From Tetraselmis striata (taxonomy: Eukaryota > Chlorophyta > Chlorodendrophyceae > Chlorodendrales > Chlorodendraceae), in contig VCJN01002299.1 of NCBI GenBank assembly GCA_006384855.1, positions 62,001 through 126,000 of the forward strand: 64,000 nucleotides of DNA. The letters are read 5' to 3'. A program made the translations under genes and the position numbers. The notes beneath the pieces were generated by a model. That model had not been told where the DNA came from and searched no databases. It saw only the letters and a list, made by a program, of their open reading frames with translations. Positions 54,084-64,000 of this stretch are shown here, piece by piece (the stretch's first letter is position 1; the number at the start of each line of letters is the position of its first letter).

Positions 54084-54149
54084 GGTAGAAGGTTGAGCAG
54101 GGAGAGCGGTAGATAGCTAGGCTGCGGGTTGATACGGGCATAAGCTGAG

Positions 54150-54180
54150 AAGCGCGAGGGGGGGGGGGGGGGGGGGGGGG
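54150..54180. repeat. Poly-G tract (plus strand)
   Basis: About 22 G bases just upstream of the gag remnant on its own strand. Confidence 0.9.
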
Positions 54181-54635
54181 CGACCAAGACTCGCGAAACC
54201 AATGTGAGGTACAATGTTGCCCTAATGCAATTAGAGGCAAGAAGGCAAAAGTTGTGAGGAAACAGTATCGAAATGTTACAAGATCATCAGCTGGTTCCGC
54301 TATTTATGTGTCCCTACTATGGTTAGAGATGGCAGGCCCTAAGAGCAACTCAGTCTGGGCGGTTGAGAGCAGCAGACTAGCATGTTGTCGTCAATTTCAA
54401 TTTGCTAAGGGACTTCATATCGTATATGAGCAGATGAGTAGTACAGGTTTGAGAATATATAGATATACGAGCATGCATGTGTTTACTAGTATTGTGGGTA
54501 TGAGTATACAAGGAGGGTTACAGTGGTAACCTTATTCGCCAACGGTCGTTGTAGCGGTCCCGGCTACATGTAAAGCTTACTGCGTAATGCATTCTCTCCC
54601 TGACGGCCCGGCTATCGCCGACGCGGCACGCTCCA

Positions 54636-56125
54636 ATGGCGCGCGGGAAGGACGAACGAGGAGGTGGAGGCCGGGTCCGCGGTACCTCAGCTAGAGGCCG
54701 GGGGATGGGGAAAGGGACTAGTGTTGCTTCCGCGCAATTTCGCGCACCCGCGCCCGCGGGCAGCCGCACCGCCAAGCGCCGAACCGACTCCACTCGCGCC
54801 CCAGCCGACCCCCCCCCCCCCCCCCCCCCCCGTTTTTTTGACGAGGCCTCGACGCCTGCTTAAACAACTAAAACCCCCTCGGCAGTTGTCGATTCCTCCA
54901 GCAAGCTTGAATCAGACGACGATCATGACCCCTTCGACTATGGTGGATCTAAAGATCTGCAACCGGCGGGCGGGCTCGACTTCGAAATGCCTGAGAGCGA
55001 CGGCGATAAGGAAGATGGGGAGGAAGAGCAAGGATTGCTGCTCGATTATGACGAGGGTGAAGAAGAGGAGCCGGAGACTGGTGCCTTCCCTGGCGCCGAG
55101 TCGTCCCCGGCGAAAACTTCCTGCCCTATCGGAGAATCGGCGAACACATCCGAGGTGGAGGCGACGCAAGTGGTGCATGATCCGAACAAGATGGTGCTAG
55201 AGCTCCCTGAGAAATGCCCATTTCAGCTGCCTCCTCTCGAGAAGTGGACGGGCCCGCCGATACCAGCGGCAACCGGCACATCCGAAGATCGATGGAGCAA
55301 GCCGAAACGATTCACGCTTTCACCGCCATCGGCGGGGTGTGGAAAATTATACCAAATTCTCACAGCCGCCAGGATCTCACCCTCAAGGTGAACCCTTGGG
55401 ACGTCATTGCGTATATATACAACCACCCATCCTTCAAGCCTTGCGTACCAAACTGCCTTGTCGAACAGAGCAAGGCAGAGCAGCACCCAGCTTTAAGGTC
55501 ACCCTGGCTGATGTTGTCCGGACTGCTAGCCCAACAGTGTTTGACGCTATGCGATCAGCTTGTACGCTCAAGTTGCAGTGGAATCTCGTCAAGAAGGATA
55601 TCACTCGATGGGCGCTAACTACAAGCAATCTGAGTCCTACAATCCGGACAAGGGAGACTACTCCCTGTCGCCAGCAAGCAAGAGCAAGAGGAAAGACAAA
55701 GGCATGTGGTACGTGTGGCTGTTGCTGAGCGCCGAGAACCTGGCGGACGCCGTGGCGATGACTTTTGCGGAGGCGGAGGTGGCTGCATAAGTCGGCATGC
55801 CATGTATGGGCGACGCCTGCATGTATGCAAGGCAGCAAACACACAACATATGTAATGTAATTTATGAATGACGCATTCCTAACTAATCATAGTGTGTGTG
55901 CGCGCCACATGTACCGTGAGGTACCGTCAACGTGCTGGAGGATGCAAAGGAGGCCATTGGGAAGAAGAGGATAGAGGTTGAGCAGCAACCGCGGCCGCTA
56001 ACATCCGGCAGAAGCGATGAGGCAATCGAAGAGGAGCAGGAAATGGTAAGTGTTGTCACCAAAGCAGAGGCCTCTTTCCATCGCTCTATCTATCCAACAC
56101 ATAGGGCCCGACAGCAATGTTGATG
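54636..56125 (+). pseudogene. Degenerate coding region of unknown family
   Basis: Several plus-strand frames alternate: 54,636-54,863 (Arg/Gly then poly-Pro), 54,987-55,391 (very acidic, EDGEEEQGLLLDYDEGEEEE), 55,214-55,618 (VNPWDVIAYIYNHPSFKPCV) and 55,560-55,790 (YNPDKGDYSLSPASKSKRKD, MWYVWLLL). The last part at 55,932-56,123 reads EDAKEAIGKKRIEVEQQPR. The pieces look like one protein broken by frameshifts or short introns. No domain is recognised. Surrounded by mobile DNA, it may be transposon-encoded. Confidence 0.35.
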
Positions 56126-56316
56126 TCTAGCGCGCCCACATAGGAATGATCCCAAACCAACGAAGTGTTACGTTCACTGAATATGCTGTCCAAAAATGAC
56201 GACCCTTATATCAAGAGCATTGCCGATGGCTATTTGCTGAAGGCGCTCTAAAATATGCAAAAGCAATATGGTGTTGCTGGTAACTCAGATGCCCTCTGAA
56301 TAATGTAATTCAGCGA

Positions 56317-56515
56317 AGCGTCGATTTTTCGGCGGTGAGCTTTCTTTCCGTACGGGTACCCGTATAGTGCGGATCGGGCCTATAGGTGCATGACTAAAGC
56401 GCTTATCTACTGGCATGTACTACTAAGTACTATAATCCATCCGCCCGCCCACCCACGGTTCTTAATTACACCGCCGTCCGATTACGATCTCACGGTTGGG
56501 AGGTACTGGTGTGAA
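56317..56515. repeat. End module beta, copy 2
   Basis: Reverse complement of 17,340-17,563. It starts CAGCGAAGCGTCGATTTTTC and includes GTACGGGTACCCGTATAGTG and CTTATCTACTGGCATGTACT. Confidence 0.7.
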
Positions 56516-56700
56516 ATACAAAAAGGCAGTTCCCTAGAACTGCTGGTGTGAATTACAAAACGGGCAGTTCCCCAGAATTAGAAAATCAACACAGCATACA
56601 GTACTGGTGTGAATTACAAAAAGGGCAGTTCCCCATAATTAGAAAATCAACACAGCAAGGCCCCTAAAAGCGGCCCGCATCCCGCATAAGGCGGGATGGA
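56500..56700 (-). repeat. 3' tail of the RT element with three tandem end motifs
   Basis: Three consecutive units of about 60 bases carry ACTGGTGTGAATTACAAAAA followed by GGGCAGTTCCCC. Read on the minus strand this is the terminal tail of the element, preceded by a potential hairpin (ATCCCGC, loop, GCGGGAT near 56,677-56,697). The same tail ends the copies at 24,750 and 4,620. Confidence 0.65.
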
Positions 56701-56833
56701 TAGTGATGCGCACACGGTTCAGAGTCCGGGCCATGCGTGCACGTGTGTGTGTGGGTGATCCTCGGACGTGCTGTGCAGCTTCAGCAACGGGATGGCAGAC
56801 GAATCTGCGCCGTCTGATGAGGCAGCGAGCGCG

Positions 56834-59800
56834 CTATCGAGCGGCCACCAAGCTCAGGACCCCGATAAAATCTCTTGCGAGCAAGGCCTCCTTGTGGGCC
56901 CGGGTGATGCACCGAGTGCCCCGCGATGAGAGGGCACCCCGATCCGCAGCCAAGCATGCGATACCACGCACTGTGCGGCGCACCCCCTTGCTCACGTCAC
57001 CCACTGTGCCGAAGACCATGCCCGTGTACTCCGACATATTTAGGATGTCTCGAAGAGGACCCTTCTGTCCGGGCTCCGTGCTGTGCCACGCCGCATCCCG
57101 CGCAGCCAGCCCCCGTTGTATGTCGCCTAACAGGGAGCGCTCAAACCGATCCACAGCCGTGGCCCGGGGCACTGCAGTGTACTTGACACCGTACCGAATA
57201 GTCTTGAACTCTAGCAGCGTGGACTTCAAGCTCCGGGGATCAGAACTCCCGGTCACGACGTTGAACGCCGGAAGGGAGAGCTCTGCGTCCGGCACTAGGT
57301 CCTTGAGTTCATCCCTGGGCACGGTGTTGCCGAGAGGCACTGCCTGCTAGAACAAGTCATCCACCTCCCGCCGTACCGCGATACCTAGGTCGTGAACACA
57401 GTGATCGCGGAAGGCATCTGCGATAGCGTCGTGCTGTACACGCCAGTGAGCGTCTCTAGCGCCGGGAGGTTCATGAGCGCGTCGCCGTATAGGTCAATAG
57501 TGACGGGGTTGTGCTCCGTCGAGGGCAGAATGATCTGGCTCCCAACCACCGGGGCCAAGCACAGGCTAGGCGGAAGGAAGTACCCGGCAGCGACCTCCCG
57601 CAGCTCATGCGGAGTCATGGCTATCCGCGCGGTGGGGATGGCCATTGTCCACATGCCTGACGCCGCGTCGAGCTGGTTGAACAAGATCCGTTCCCTACAT
57701 GTGGCAGGGAGAGCGCACACCTCATTTCGAAGCCGAGCGTTGTTGGCCTGGTCTAGAAATGCCGTCAGCTCCTTTTGCGAGCCCGACGCAGCCTCCACCT
57801 CCCGCTCCATCTGGCTACTGCTGGCCATCTTGGCGACGGCCCCACGCCTCGCGCATCTCCGCGGCATAGCTGTCCGACCCATGAGCATCGTTGAGGAAGT
57901 GGGCATGCTGGCGGGCGGAAGAAGTTGCGTTGAAGCTGCCTCGGCCAAGTACGGACCCGAGCTGTGGGTCGAAGAAACCAGGGGTGGGGGTGTTGGTGCC
58001 GGAGTTCCTAGTCATGAACCTTGGAAGGATGGCATTCATGCAGCCGATAAAGGCGGCATCACGAACGGTAGCCATGCGGCGGATGCCAGCTCCCTTCAAC
58101 CGAGTGGGGAGGTGAAGCCTGCTGCGCGCCCTGGCCACTGCATCCTCGCTCAAGGTAGCCGCCTCCGCTGCCATGGGGTCGGGGTCGTGCAAAAGCTCCG
58201 CCAAGAAATCGGTGACCACCGGATTGGTTGCGGTGCCGTACGTTGAGGGATCAAAAGAGACCCCTAGCACCCGTTTGACCGCCGCGAGGATGGTGGCGTC
58301 CACCGCCTCCGCAAAGGCCTCCACCTCGGACGGAAGACAATTGCGGAGCCAATACCCCGCCTTGTGTTGCATGGAATGCTTGAGCAGGGCCCATGCGTGG
58401 TGATGCAAGGCGTGGGTGTACCGACGGCTGGGCTTGGCAGATAGAAGCTTGCTCAGGCTAGCGTCCACCTCCTCTCGTAGCTCCTCCGCCTTGCAGCGCA
58501 TGTACGCTTGCACATACTCTGGCGATCCGAGCGGCACGTTGAGGACCGTGATGCCGTGATGGCCATCTAGCTCGGGCCACTCGATGTCGGCCGGAGCCTC
58601 ACGCCGCACGGCCTCCATGTCTGCGTTGTACGCATGCATCTTGTCGAAGCGCACCTCAAGCCCCACGGACGCCTAACTTGATGGACGTGCGGAAGGCGTG
58701 AAGAGCCGGCCAAACATGCTCCGGAAGGCCCACCAAAAATCCATCGTCGGCGTTGAAGCCCCGTCATTGACCTCTAATGTGGTATCACACTGCTGCACCT
58801 CGGGGTGAATCGCGACGCAAAAGGAAGTCGTGGCCAAAGGTGCGCCCCGTTGCACGTCGTCCTCCGACCGCAGAGGAGCTGAGCGGTCGTCCACGACCAG
58901 ATACGAATCCGTGGAGAGGGAGGCTAGGAGCGCAGGGATGACAGGGTGTAGTGGAAAGCAATCGATGTGGCGTTGGATGATGGTGCGGCGCCATGCCTCG
59001 TTGTAAGCGTTGCGAAGGTCTGTGTGGACGATGACGGCACGTGGGCCAAGCTTCTCCGCGATGAGCCGGACGCCGTGGATGAGCATAGAGTCGCCCGGGG
59101 GAATGCCAACGCCGAGCTGAGATGGAGCGAGCACCGACACGTATGCCTCCTTCATGTTGTCCACCACTGCCCGCTCCGCTGCGCGTCGCTCCGCCTCCCC
59201 GACTGCCAGAGGCCGCACGTCCGGGGCCCTCCCTTCGCCTAGCTTCTTGACGGGTGCCACGAGCCTAGCAGAGGCGAAGAGCCGGTTGAACCACCCGGGC
59301 AAGCGACCTTGGAGGTACATGGAGGCAATCTCCGACATGGCGCGGACTGCCGCAGGCCCCGACCCCAAGGCGTATTCGCCCACCAAGCAGCGGAGATACT
59401 CGTTGCGCATGCCTGAGGGCCCCGCCGCCACGTGCTGCTTGACCTGCTGGTACGGCACGCGCATGTCCACCGTCAGGGCGGCCTCGTCCACCGGAATGTC
59501 ATACGCGGCGTATGGGATCGGGTGGCTACGGGACGGGTGCTTGTCGCGCAGCTGGGCGAGGATGTCAGGATCGGACAAGTCGCCCATACCCTTGGAAGAC
59601 AGTCGGCCCGCCGCTCGGGAGAGCTCTCCGTCCTCCACCAACGCCACAACGGTATCCGCGGTGCCCACGAGCAGCGCCGCAAAGAGATCGGCGTCCGTTC
59701 GACGCTGGCGGGCGTGTCCGGTGTAGAACGCCTCAGTGCGCGCGTCGTCCCATGCGCGCACGAGTTCGGTCATGCGCCTCTCCGCGAAAGCGCGGAAGCG

Positions 59801-60409
59801 CCACGCCAAGGCTTGTAGCCGCCGCCGCCCGCCTCGGCTCGGGGCCCTAAGCAACAATTGCTGCAGCAGGTACTTCCACTTCAACGCCCTATCCAACACC
59901 ACGGGGTCACCGGCCTCCACCGCCGCCACCACCCGCTCATTCACGCAGTGTTGTGCCTCCGCCCACGCTTCTTGAAAGTCAATAGGCACCGCCGTCTCCT
60001 GGACATCTCCGCCGGCATGTGCACCATGTCCACGTCGGAGAGGTGGTCCACCGCACCCCACCCCACCCCGTCGCCGGCTAGAGATGGGCGAGTAGGGGGG
60101 GGGGGGGGGGGGGGGCGGATACCGAACCCGTGAGGCCTGGCTACCGGGGTGGCCGGCCGGTGCACCCACCTCTGGCGGCGTGGGGGCAACAACCGGGGGC
60201 GCTGCGACGCCTCGAAACGCAGCGACGGACGGCAATGCGGGCGACGGTAGCACTGACGATTGTCCAGCTCCACCGGCGTGGCGCGCCCCCCGACGGCGGT
60301 GCCGCTCGGCCAGCACGGTGCGCACCTTGGCTAGCCACGCGGCGGCGACCTCAGTGAAAGCCACCACGTCGGCCGGGTGGTGCCTGATGCGGGCGGGTTG
60401 GAGCGACAT
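56834..60409 (-). pseudogene. Reverse-transcriptase element polyprotein, frameshifted
   Basis: Starts at 60,409. Residues about 60-145 are a Pro-rich region, then a helical part. The RT domain follows with AGPSGMRNEYLRCL, VKKLGEGRAPDVRPLAVGEA, QLGVGIPPGDSM, HTDLRNAYNEAW and QRGAPLATTSFCVAIHPEV. This matches a non-LTR-type RT family common in algae and oomycetes. The expected YxDDG active-site box reads LEVNDGA, so the first catalytic Asp of the pair is Asn. The frame shifts near 58,670, 57,830 and 57,350. The later frames (57,815-58,666; 57,385-57,948; 56,834-57,340) continue the family's C-terminal part, conserved in the second copy at 20,943-24,760. Inactive copy. Confidence 0.75.
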
Positions 60410-60734
60410 GGCTGCGGCGTCAATCCTCGGCGCCCACGCGGCGCCCGCGGCGACGCCAGCGACTGAAAGCGCGTCGGCGACTTTCCAAGCCGCTGCCGGC
60501 GCTACGCCCCGCCGCGCCGGCCCGCTGTCGTGTTGCCTACCAGTACCAGCATATAGTACTGGTATTGGTACTCGCTACTCGCTGTTGGTAATGGAAAAAA
60601 AATGGTACTCGCTAGTCGTCACAAGCGCTTATCTGCTGACATGTACCACTAAGTACTATAATCCGTGGAGCCGCCGGTCGAAACACTGATGCGCCAGATG
60701 ACTTCTATACTATACAAGCCACACGCGAGTTCCT

Positions 60735-60865
60735 AGTCGCTACTTCAAAGCGCTGGCAATGCAATTCATGGAACTGTAGGCCAGTGATATAGAACCCGTT
60801 CCTTTAGAATTTTCTGAAAAATCGACGCATCGCTGATTCAACTGTCAAGTTACTTCATACATTTA
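60735..60865. repeat. End module alpha, copy 2
   Basis: Reverse complement of 13,935-14,060. Ends ATCGACGCATCGCTG then ATTCAACTGTCAAGTTAC. With module beta at 56,317 it brackets the RT element. Confidence 0.7.
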
Positions 60866-61009
60866 TGTTTGCTGATGCTGTATGATTGTTTGCGATGACG
60901 TGTTTGGTTGTTGCTGCTGCTTGCTATACGGCTACTGATAATTGTTGCTGCGGTGTATATGTATAGGATAAACAATGCATTGCACTTCACATAATCATAT
61001 CACACACCA

Positions 61010-61770
61010 TCAAAATATGAACTTTGATGAGATACTGATCCTATTGATGCCCCTTTCACGCAAGCTATCTAGCAACCACTGTCGTTGTAACGGTGGCGAG
61101 CATGCCACATCCTTCAGCTCGGCTTTAAAGCCAAATTTAAAGCCAAATTTGGTCATGTCGTTGAATAAACCTTCGGGCTCGTCGCATGGCTGCTCATCGG
61201 ACATGTCAAAGGTTGTGCCACGAAAGCGACTGGAGCTGCCATCCAAGAATCTCTGATGACGACGCATACTCTCCCCCACTGTGTTGGCATCAAACCCATC
61301 TTGATCATCTATGTTCATGTTGTGCATGATCATGGTAGCCAGCACCATTTGATTGAAAAGCGAGAGCGCAATACCAGATGGGCAGTGGAACACTCCCCAA
61401 CGCTTCTTCCAGACTCCAACGGCGCGCTCAATGGTGATGCGGCAGCGGCTCAAGTAGAAATTGAACGCAGTTTCAGACTCAGAAAGATTCACACCAGGGA
61501 GTGGAGTCACAATCTGCATGCTGGTCTTGTACGCATCATCACATGCCAACCAACAGTGTTGTTGGGACAAAGGGTGAGTGTGCAAATAGCGCGACATGCC
61601 AAGAGTCTCCCATGCCAAGGCATCATTAGTGTTGCCGGTTGTCTTCGCTGCCGCTCATCGACACCGCAGGCGTGCATCGCGCATGGCTTGAAATACCACA
61701 GCGAAGCAGGACTTGCAGTTTCTCATGTCATTGGTGTTTTCAGCCTCACCGTAACGATGCAACTCGACGG
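61010..61770 (-). pseudogene. Harbinger-type (DDE_4) transposase remnant
   Basis: The minus strand encodes FQAMRDARLRCR, a TGA at 61,655-61,657, then TTGNTNDALAWETLGMS, LACDDAYKTSMQIVTPLPG and TIERAVGVWKKRWGVFHCP, with the three acidic catalytic positions (Asp in RDARL, Asp in DDAY, Glu in IERAVG) in the spacing of HARBI1-like transposases. The frame then runs to a stop at 61,010. The N-terminal part is not recognisable upstream. With the internal stop and missing start it is a non-functional fragment. No partner Myb-like protein or terminal repeat was found. Confidence 0.75.
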
Positions 61771-61954
61771 GTAAAACTATGCCATCGACTTAGCCTGCGC
61801 ACCCGGACATTGTGCGTCTCTCCGCTGAGCTCCCAGAACTCCTTGGCCATGGCGTCCCCGACTTCTCAGAGTCATTGAGTGGGGTGTTGATCCATTTGTC
61901 TTGGGAGTGCTTCAGCAACGGCTTGATGACAAGGGCGACGGAGAGCTGCACTGC

Positions 61955-63305
61955 CTAAGGAGCCACTCTGTGCAGGTCCGCTATGTCGAGGTAGTGCCCA
62001 CCGGCGAAGTTGCGGAGAGCCATCAATAGCCGCAACTCTACGGAAATCACTCCACCGCTGCCACGCCCGCCTATACTGCGGGGTCTGATAGTGTTCCCGG
62101 TATGGGTATGGGGTATGGGGTCTGATAGTGTTCCCGGGGCCACCCTGTCCTGACCCGAACCATACTATCCATGTATAAAGTTTTAATGAAGGTAAGCATA
62201 TGACCCATACCTCCTATGACTTGTAGTTTTAGGAATAAAAGCTCATGAGGCACGGTGTCATATCTTCATAAAGTCAATAAAACCCGTGTACGTGGGTAGA
62301 CTTGCCGCTTGGCGAGGAGCCGCGATATCTAACAAGCTGGCGACTTGCATGGGGCCCTCCTCATTCCGCATAAAACCCGCTTGCCAACGGCGGATTATCC
62401 CTTTAGCTTGGCAGACGTCTTGCCAGCGCTGGGCAATGACGGTCATAAGGAGTTTCATAGCAGCACCCATAATCGAAATACCCCTATAATTGTCCATAAC
62501 GGCCGCGTCGCCTTTCGTGGGCACCGATACTATGGCCGAGCTACGCCACTGCTGGGGGATATATATAGTTCTTAGTCAATATCCCGTTAATTAAGGTCAG
62601 CAATGCCTTGCCAGAATGGCTATTTGGGGCGTATATCGCCAATTTTAAAGCCTCCGCAGTAATCCCATCCTGCCCCTGGGCCTTCTTATTTTTAAAGGTC
62701 ATAAGAGCCTTGACTAGTTCCTCCCGTGTTAGTTGCCCATAAATCCCGTTTAGTGCGGGGGCAATGGGTGGCGATGTACCATGGCGGCGTTCCCACGCCG
62801 CACGGTATATCGCAACCCGTTGTGCTAGGGGGTGGGGGTCACGCATATCAGCTCCCGATAGTGCCGCGCCCAACACGAATTGATTTCGCCCGGTTCGGTA
62901 TGAAGTACCCCCGATACCGGATCGCTGAACTGGCTGGTCGTTTGCGCCCTCGAATGAACCATGCCCCTTGCGGAGAGAGCGCGCCCACTTACAGAACTCC
63001 CGTCTCCCACCACCCTTCTTAAAATCCTGAACCGCTTTTTGCACGGCCCGCTCCCTCTGGCGGCGGCGGTTATTACGTACTAGTGTCCGGGCCCTAAGCC
63101 GTGCAGCAACATAATGTGCCGACGCTAGAGCGGCATCCCGAAAGCCCCTAGTCTCACGGCACGCCATAAAGGCCATGCGCCGACGATTAATCGCACCTAG
63201 GATAGACCGTTGCAGCGGCGGCCCTAGGGCTTGGTAACACCTGGGCTTGGTAAAAGCCCCTACTAACCCCACGCGCCGCCGACCATATTGCCTGGATAAA
63301 GTGGT
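61955..63305 (-). pseudogene. LINE reverse transcriptase, truncated and frameshifted
   Basis: The frame 62,541-63,272 ends with the RT entry motif KKAQGQDGITAEALKLAI. After a shift near 62,545 the frame 62,258-62,524 continues PTKGDAAVMDNYRGISIMG and AGFMRNEEGPMQVASLLDI. Homology resumes in a third frame at about 62,150-62,253 (PHELLFLKLQVIGG, IKTLYMDSMVRVRTG). The YxDD catalytic box is missing: the sequence gives way at about 62,140 to two direct copies of GGGGTCTGATAGTGTTCCC (about 62,078 and 62,116). Order with the endonuclease at 63,318-63,960 identifies a non-LTR element whose 5' end lies beyond the window. Confidence 0.8.
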
Positions 63306-63317
63306 CGGCGCCGGTGT

Positions 63318-63960
63318 CTAGGGATCCCCCCCTCCCGAGGGCCCGCCGTCTACAGGCGGGTCATCTAGAGGGATGAGCACCGCGAACGGATTAGCGGTGA
63401 CAAAATCGTGGAACGGCTTCGACCATTCAGAGGGAGAGTCACCGTGGGCCGGTTTGGGAATGGACCTTGCAGACAAGCGTTCATGCAGGGGAGGTGGACA
63501 AGTATCCTCACGGATGGCGCCCACGGGGAAAGAAGACAAGACATGGAAGTGATCGGAGGTGTCCCAAGAGTAGTCCACCCATGCCGAGGGCGAGAGAGGG
63601 GGGGGGGGGGTATGGTGGGAGGCCATGCGATGGAGTGGTCGAGAACGCGGCAGCTGCCCCTCCGACAAATACTTCGTTCGCGCGCCACTGCATCCCGCGA
63701 TCACACGGGCTTACCGCCGGGAAGGCACCGCCACCGCCTCAGTAGAGCCGTGAACTCCCTTTCATCCATGTTCCAATCTCCCCCCACCACGATCATATCC
63801 CTCGGATAACTCGTACGAAGCCGCGCCGACTCTTCGCGCAGGCGGTTCCCCTGTGAGCCGGTGGGCAAATAGGCCGAGATAAATATATAGTGGCCGCGGA
63901 GTCACTGCAACCTCCCCCCACAAGGACACAGGTCCAACATGGGTGGGGCGCGCCGACAGG
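63318..63960 (-). pseudogene. LINE apurinic-type endonuclease, 3' part, broken
   Basis: Read leftward from the window edge, IFISAYLPTGSQGNRL and MIVVGGDWNMDEREFTALLR (plus coordinates about 63,740-63,890) match the exonuclease-endonuclease-phosphatase fold of LINE endonucleases, with the conserved GDWN. A stop follows near 63,705 and the rest is spread over two frames. It belongs with the RT remnant at 61,955-63,305. Confidence 0.7.
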
Positions 63961-64000
63961 TGAGGGCGTCATGCTTATGCATCCTTATTCATTATTGATT

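Noticed and set aside
1-64000. CRISPR array, bacterial operons or ribosomal RNA genes
   Set aside because: No spaced palindromic repeats with unique spacers, no Shine-Dalgarno-led operons and no rRNA sequence; introns and SMC5/6, BiP and plastid genes mark a eukaryotic nuclear genome.

Overview
This is a nuclear chromosome segment from a photosynthetic eukaryote, most likely a chlorophyte green alga of the prasinophyte or volvocine kind. The evidence is GC-rich exons with spliceosomal introns, a plastid-type protein with a simple (not bipartite) transit peptide, TGTAA polyadenylation signals 30-190 bases after each complete gene, and algal-looking retroelements. I cannot name the species from sequence alone.

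Layout. About 1-24.8 kb is repeat territory. It holds a tRNA-headed long repeat (3.76-4.47 kb), a 5.75-kb element with matching inverted ends that contains a satellite array and nested tandem duplications (6.5-12.3 kb), a tyrosine-recombinase element with split direct repeats (14.2-17.2 kb), and a decayed piggyBac-type transposon nested in a fragment of a reverse-transcriptase element (20.9-24.8 kb). A gene island follows at 25-50 kb. It contains a 16-exon armadillo-repeat protein (25,084-35,173, +), an NSE2/MMS21-like SMC5/6 SUMO ligase (37,494-42,355, -), a conserved plastid Rossmann protein (43,392-45,139, +) and an ER Hsp70/BiP (47,764-49,965, +). Just beyond, convergent with BiP, lies an IRE1-type KEN ribonuclease domain (51,026-52,023, -) with an in-frame stop. 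From 52.5 kb to the right edge the window is again mobile DNA on the minus strand: a gag plus adenine-methyltransferase-like retroelement, a reverse-transcriptase element with a mutated catalytic box, a Harbinger-type transposase remnant and a LINE with endonuclease and RT remnants.

Coding models for the four complete genes were built by joining exons at GT-AG (or GC-AG) sites so that every phase closes: 968, 251, 338 and 690 residues. NSE2 and the plastid gene are divergent; the armadillo gene and NSE2 are convergent. BiP and the KEN domain belong to the same pathway (ER protein folding and the unfolded protein response).

The points most worth a second look are: (i) poly-C runs placed just downstream of 5' splice sites, C-rich on the sense strand of whichever gene carries them; (ii) an NSE2 protein in which all four zinc-ligand positions of the SP-RING are replaced; (iii) the KEN-domain fragment beside BiP; (iv) the 5.75-kb satellite-bearing inverted-end element; (v) identical end modules bracketing two different cargos at 14-17.5 kb and 56.3-60.8 kb.
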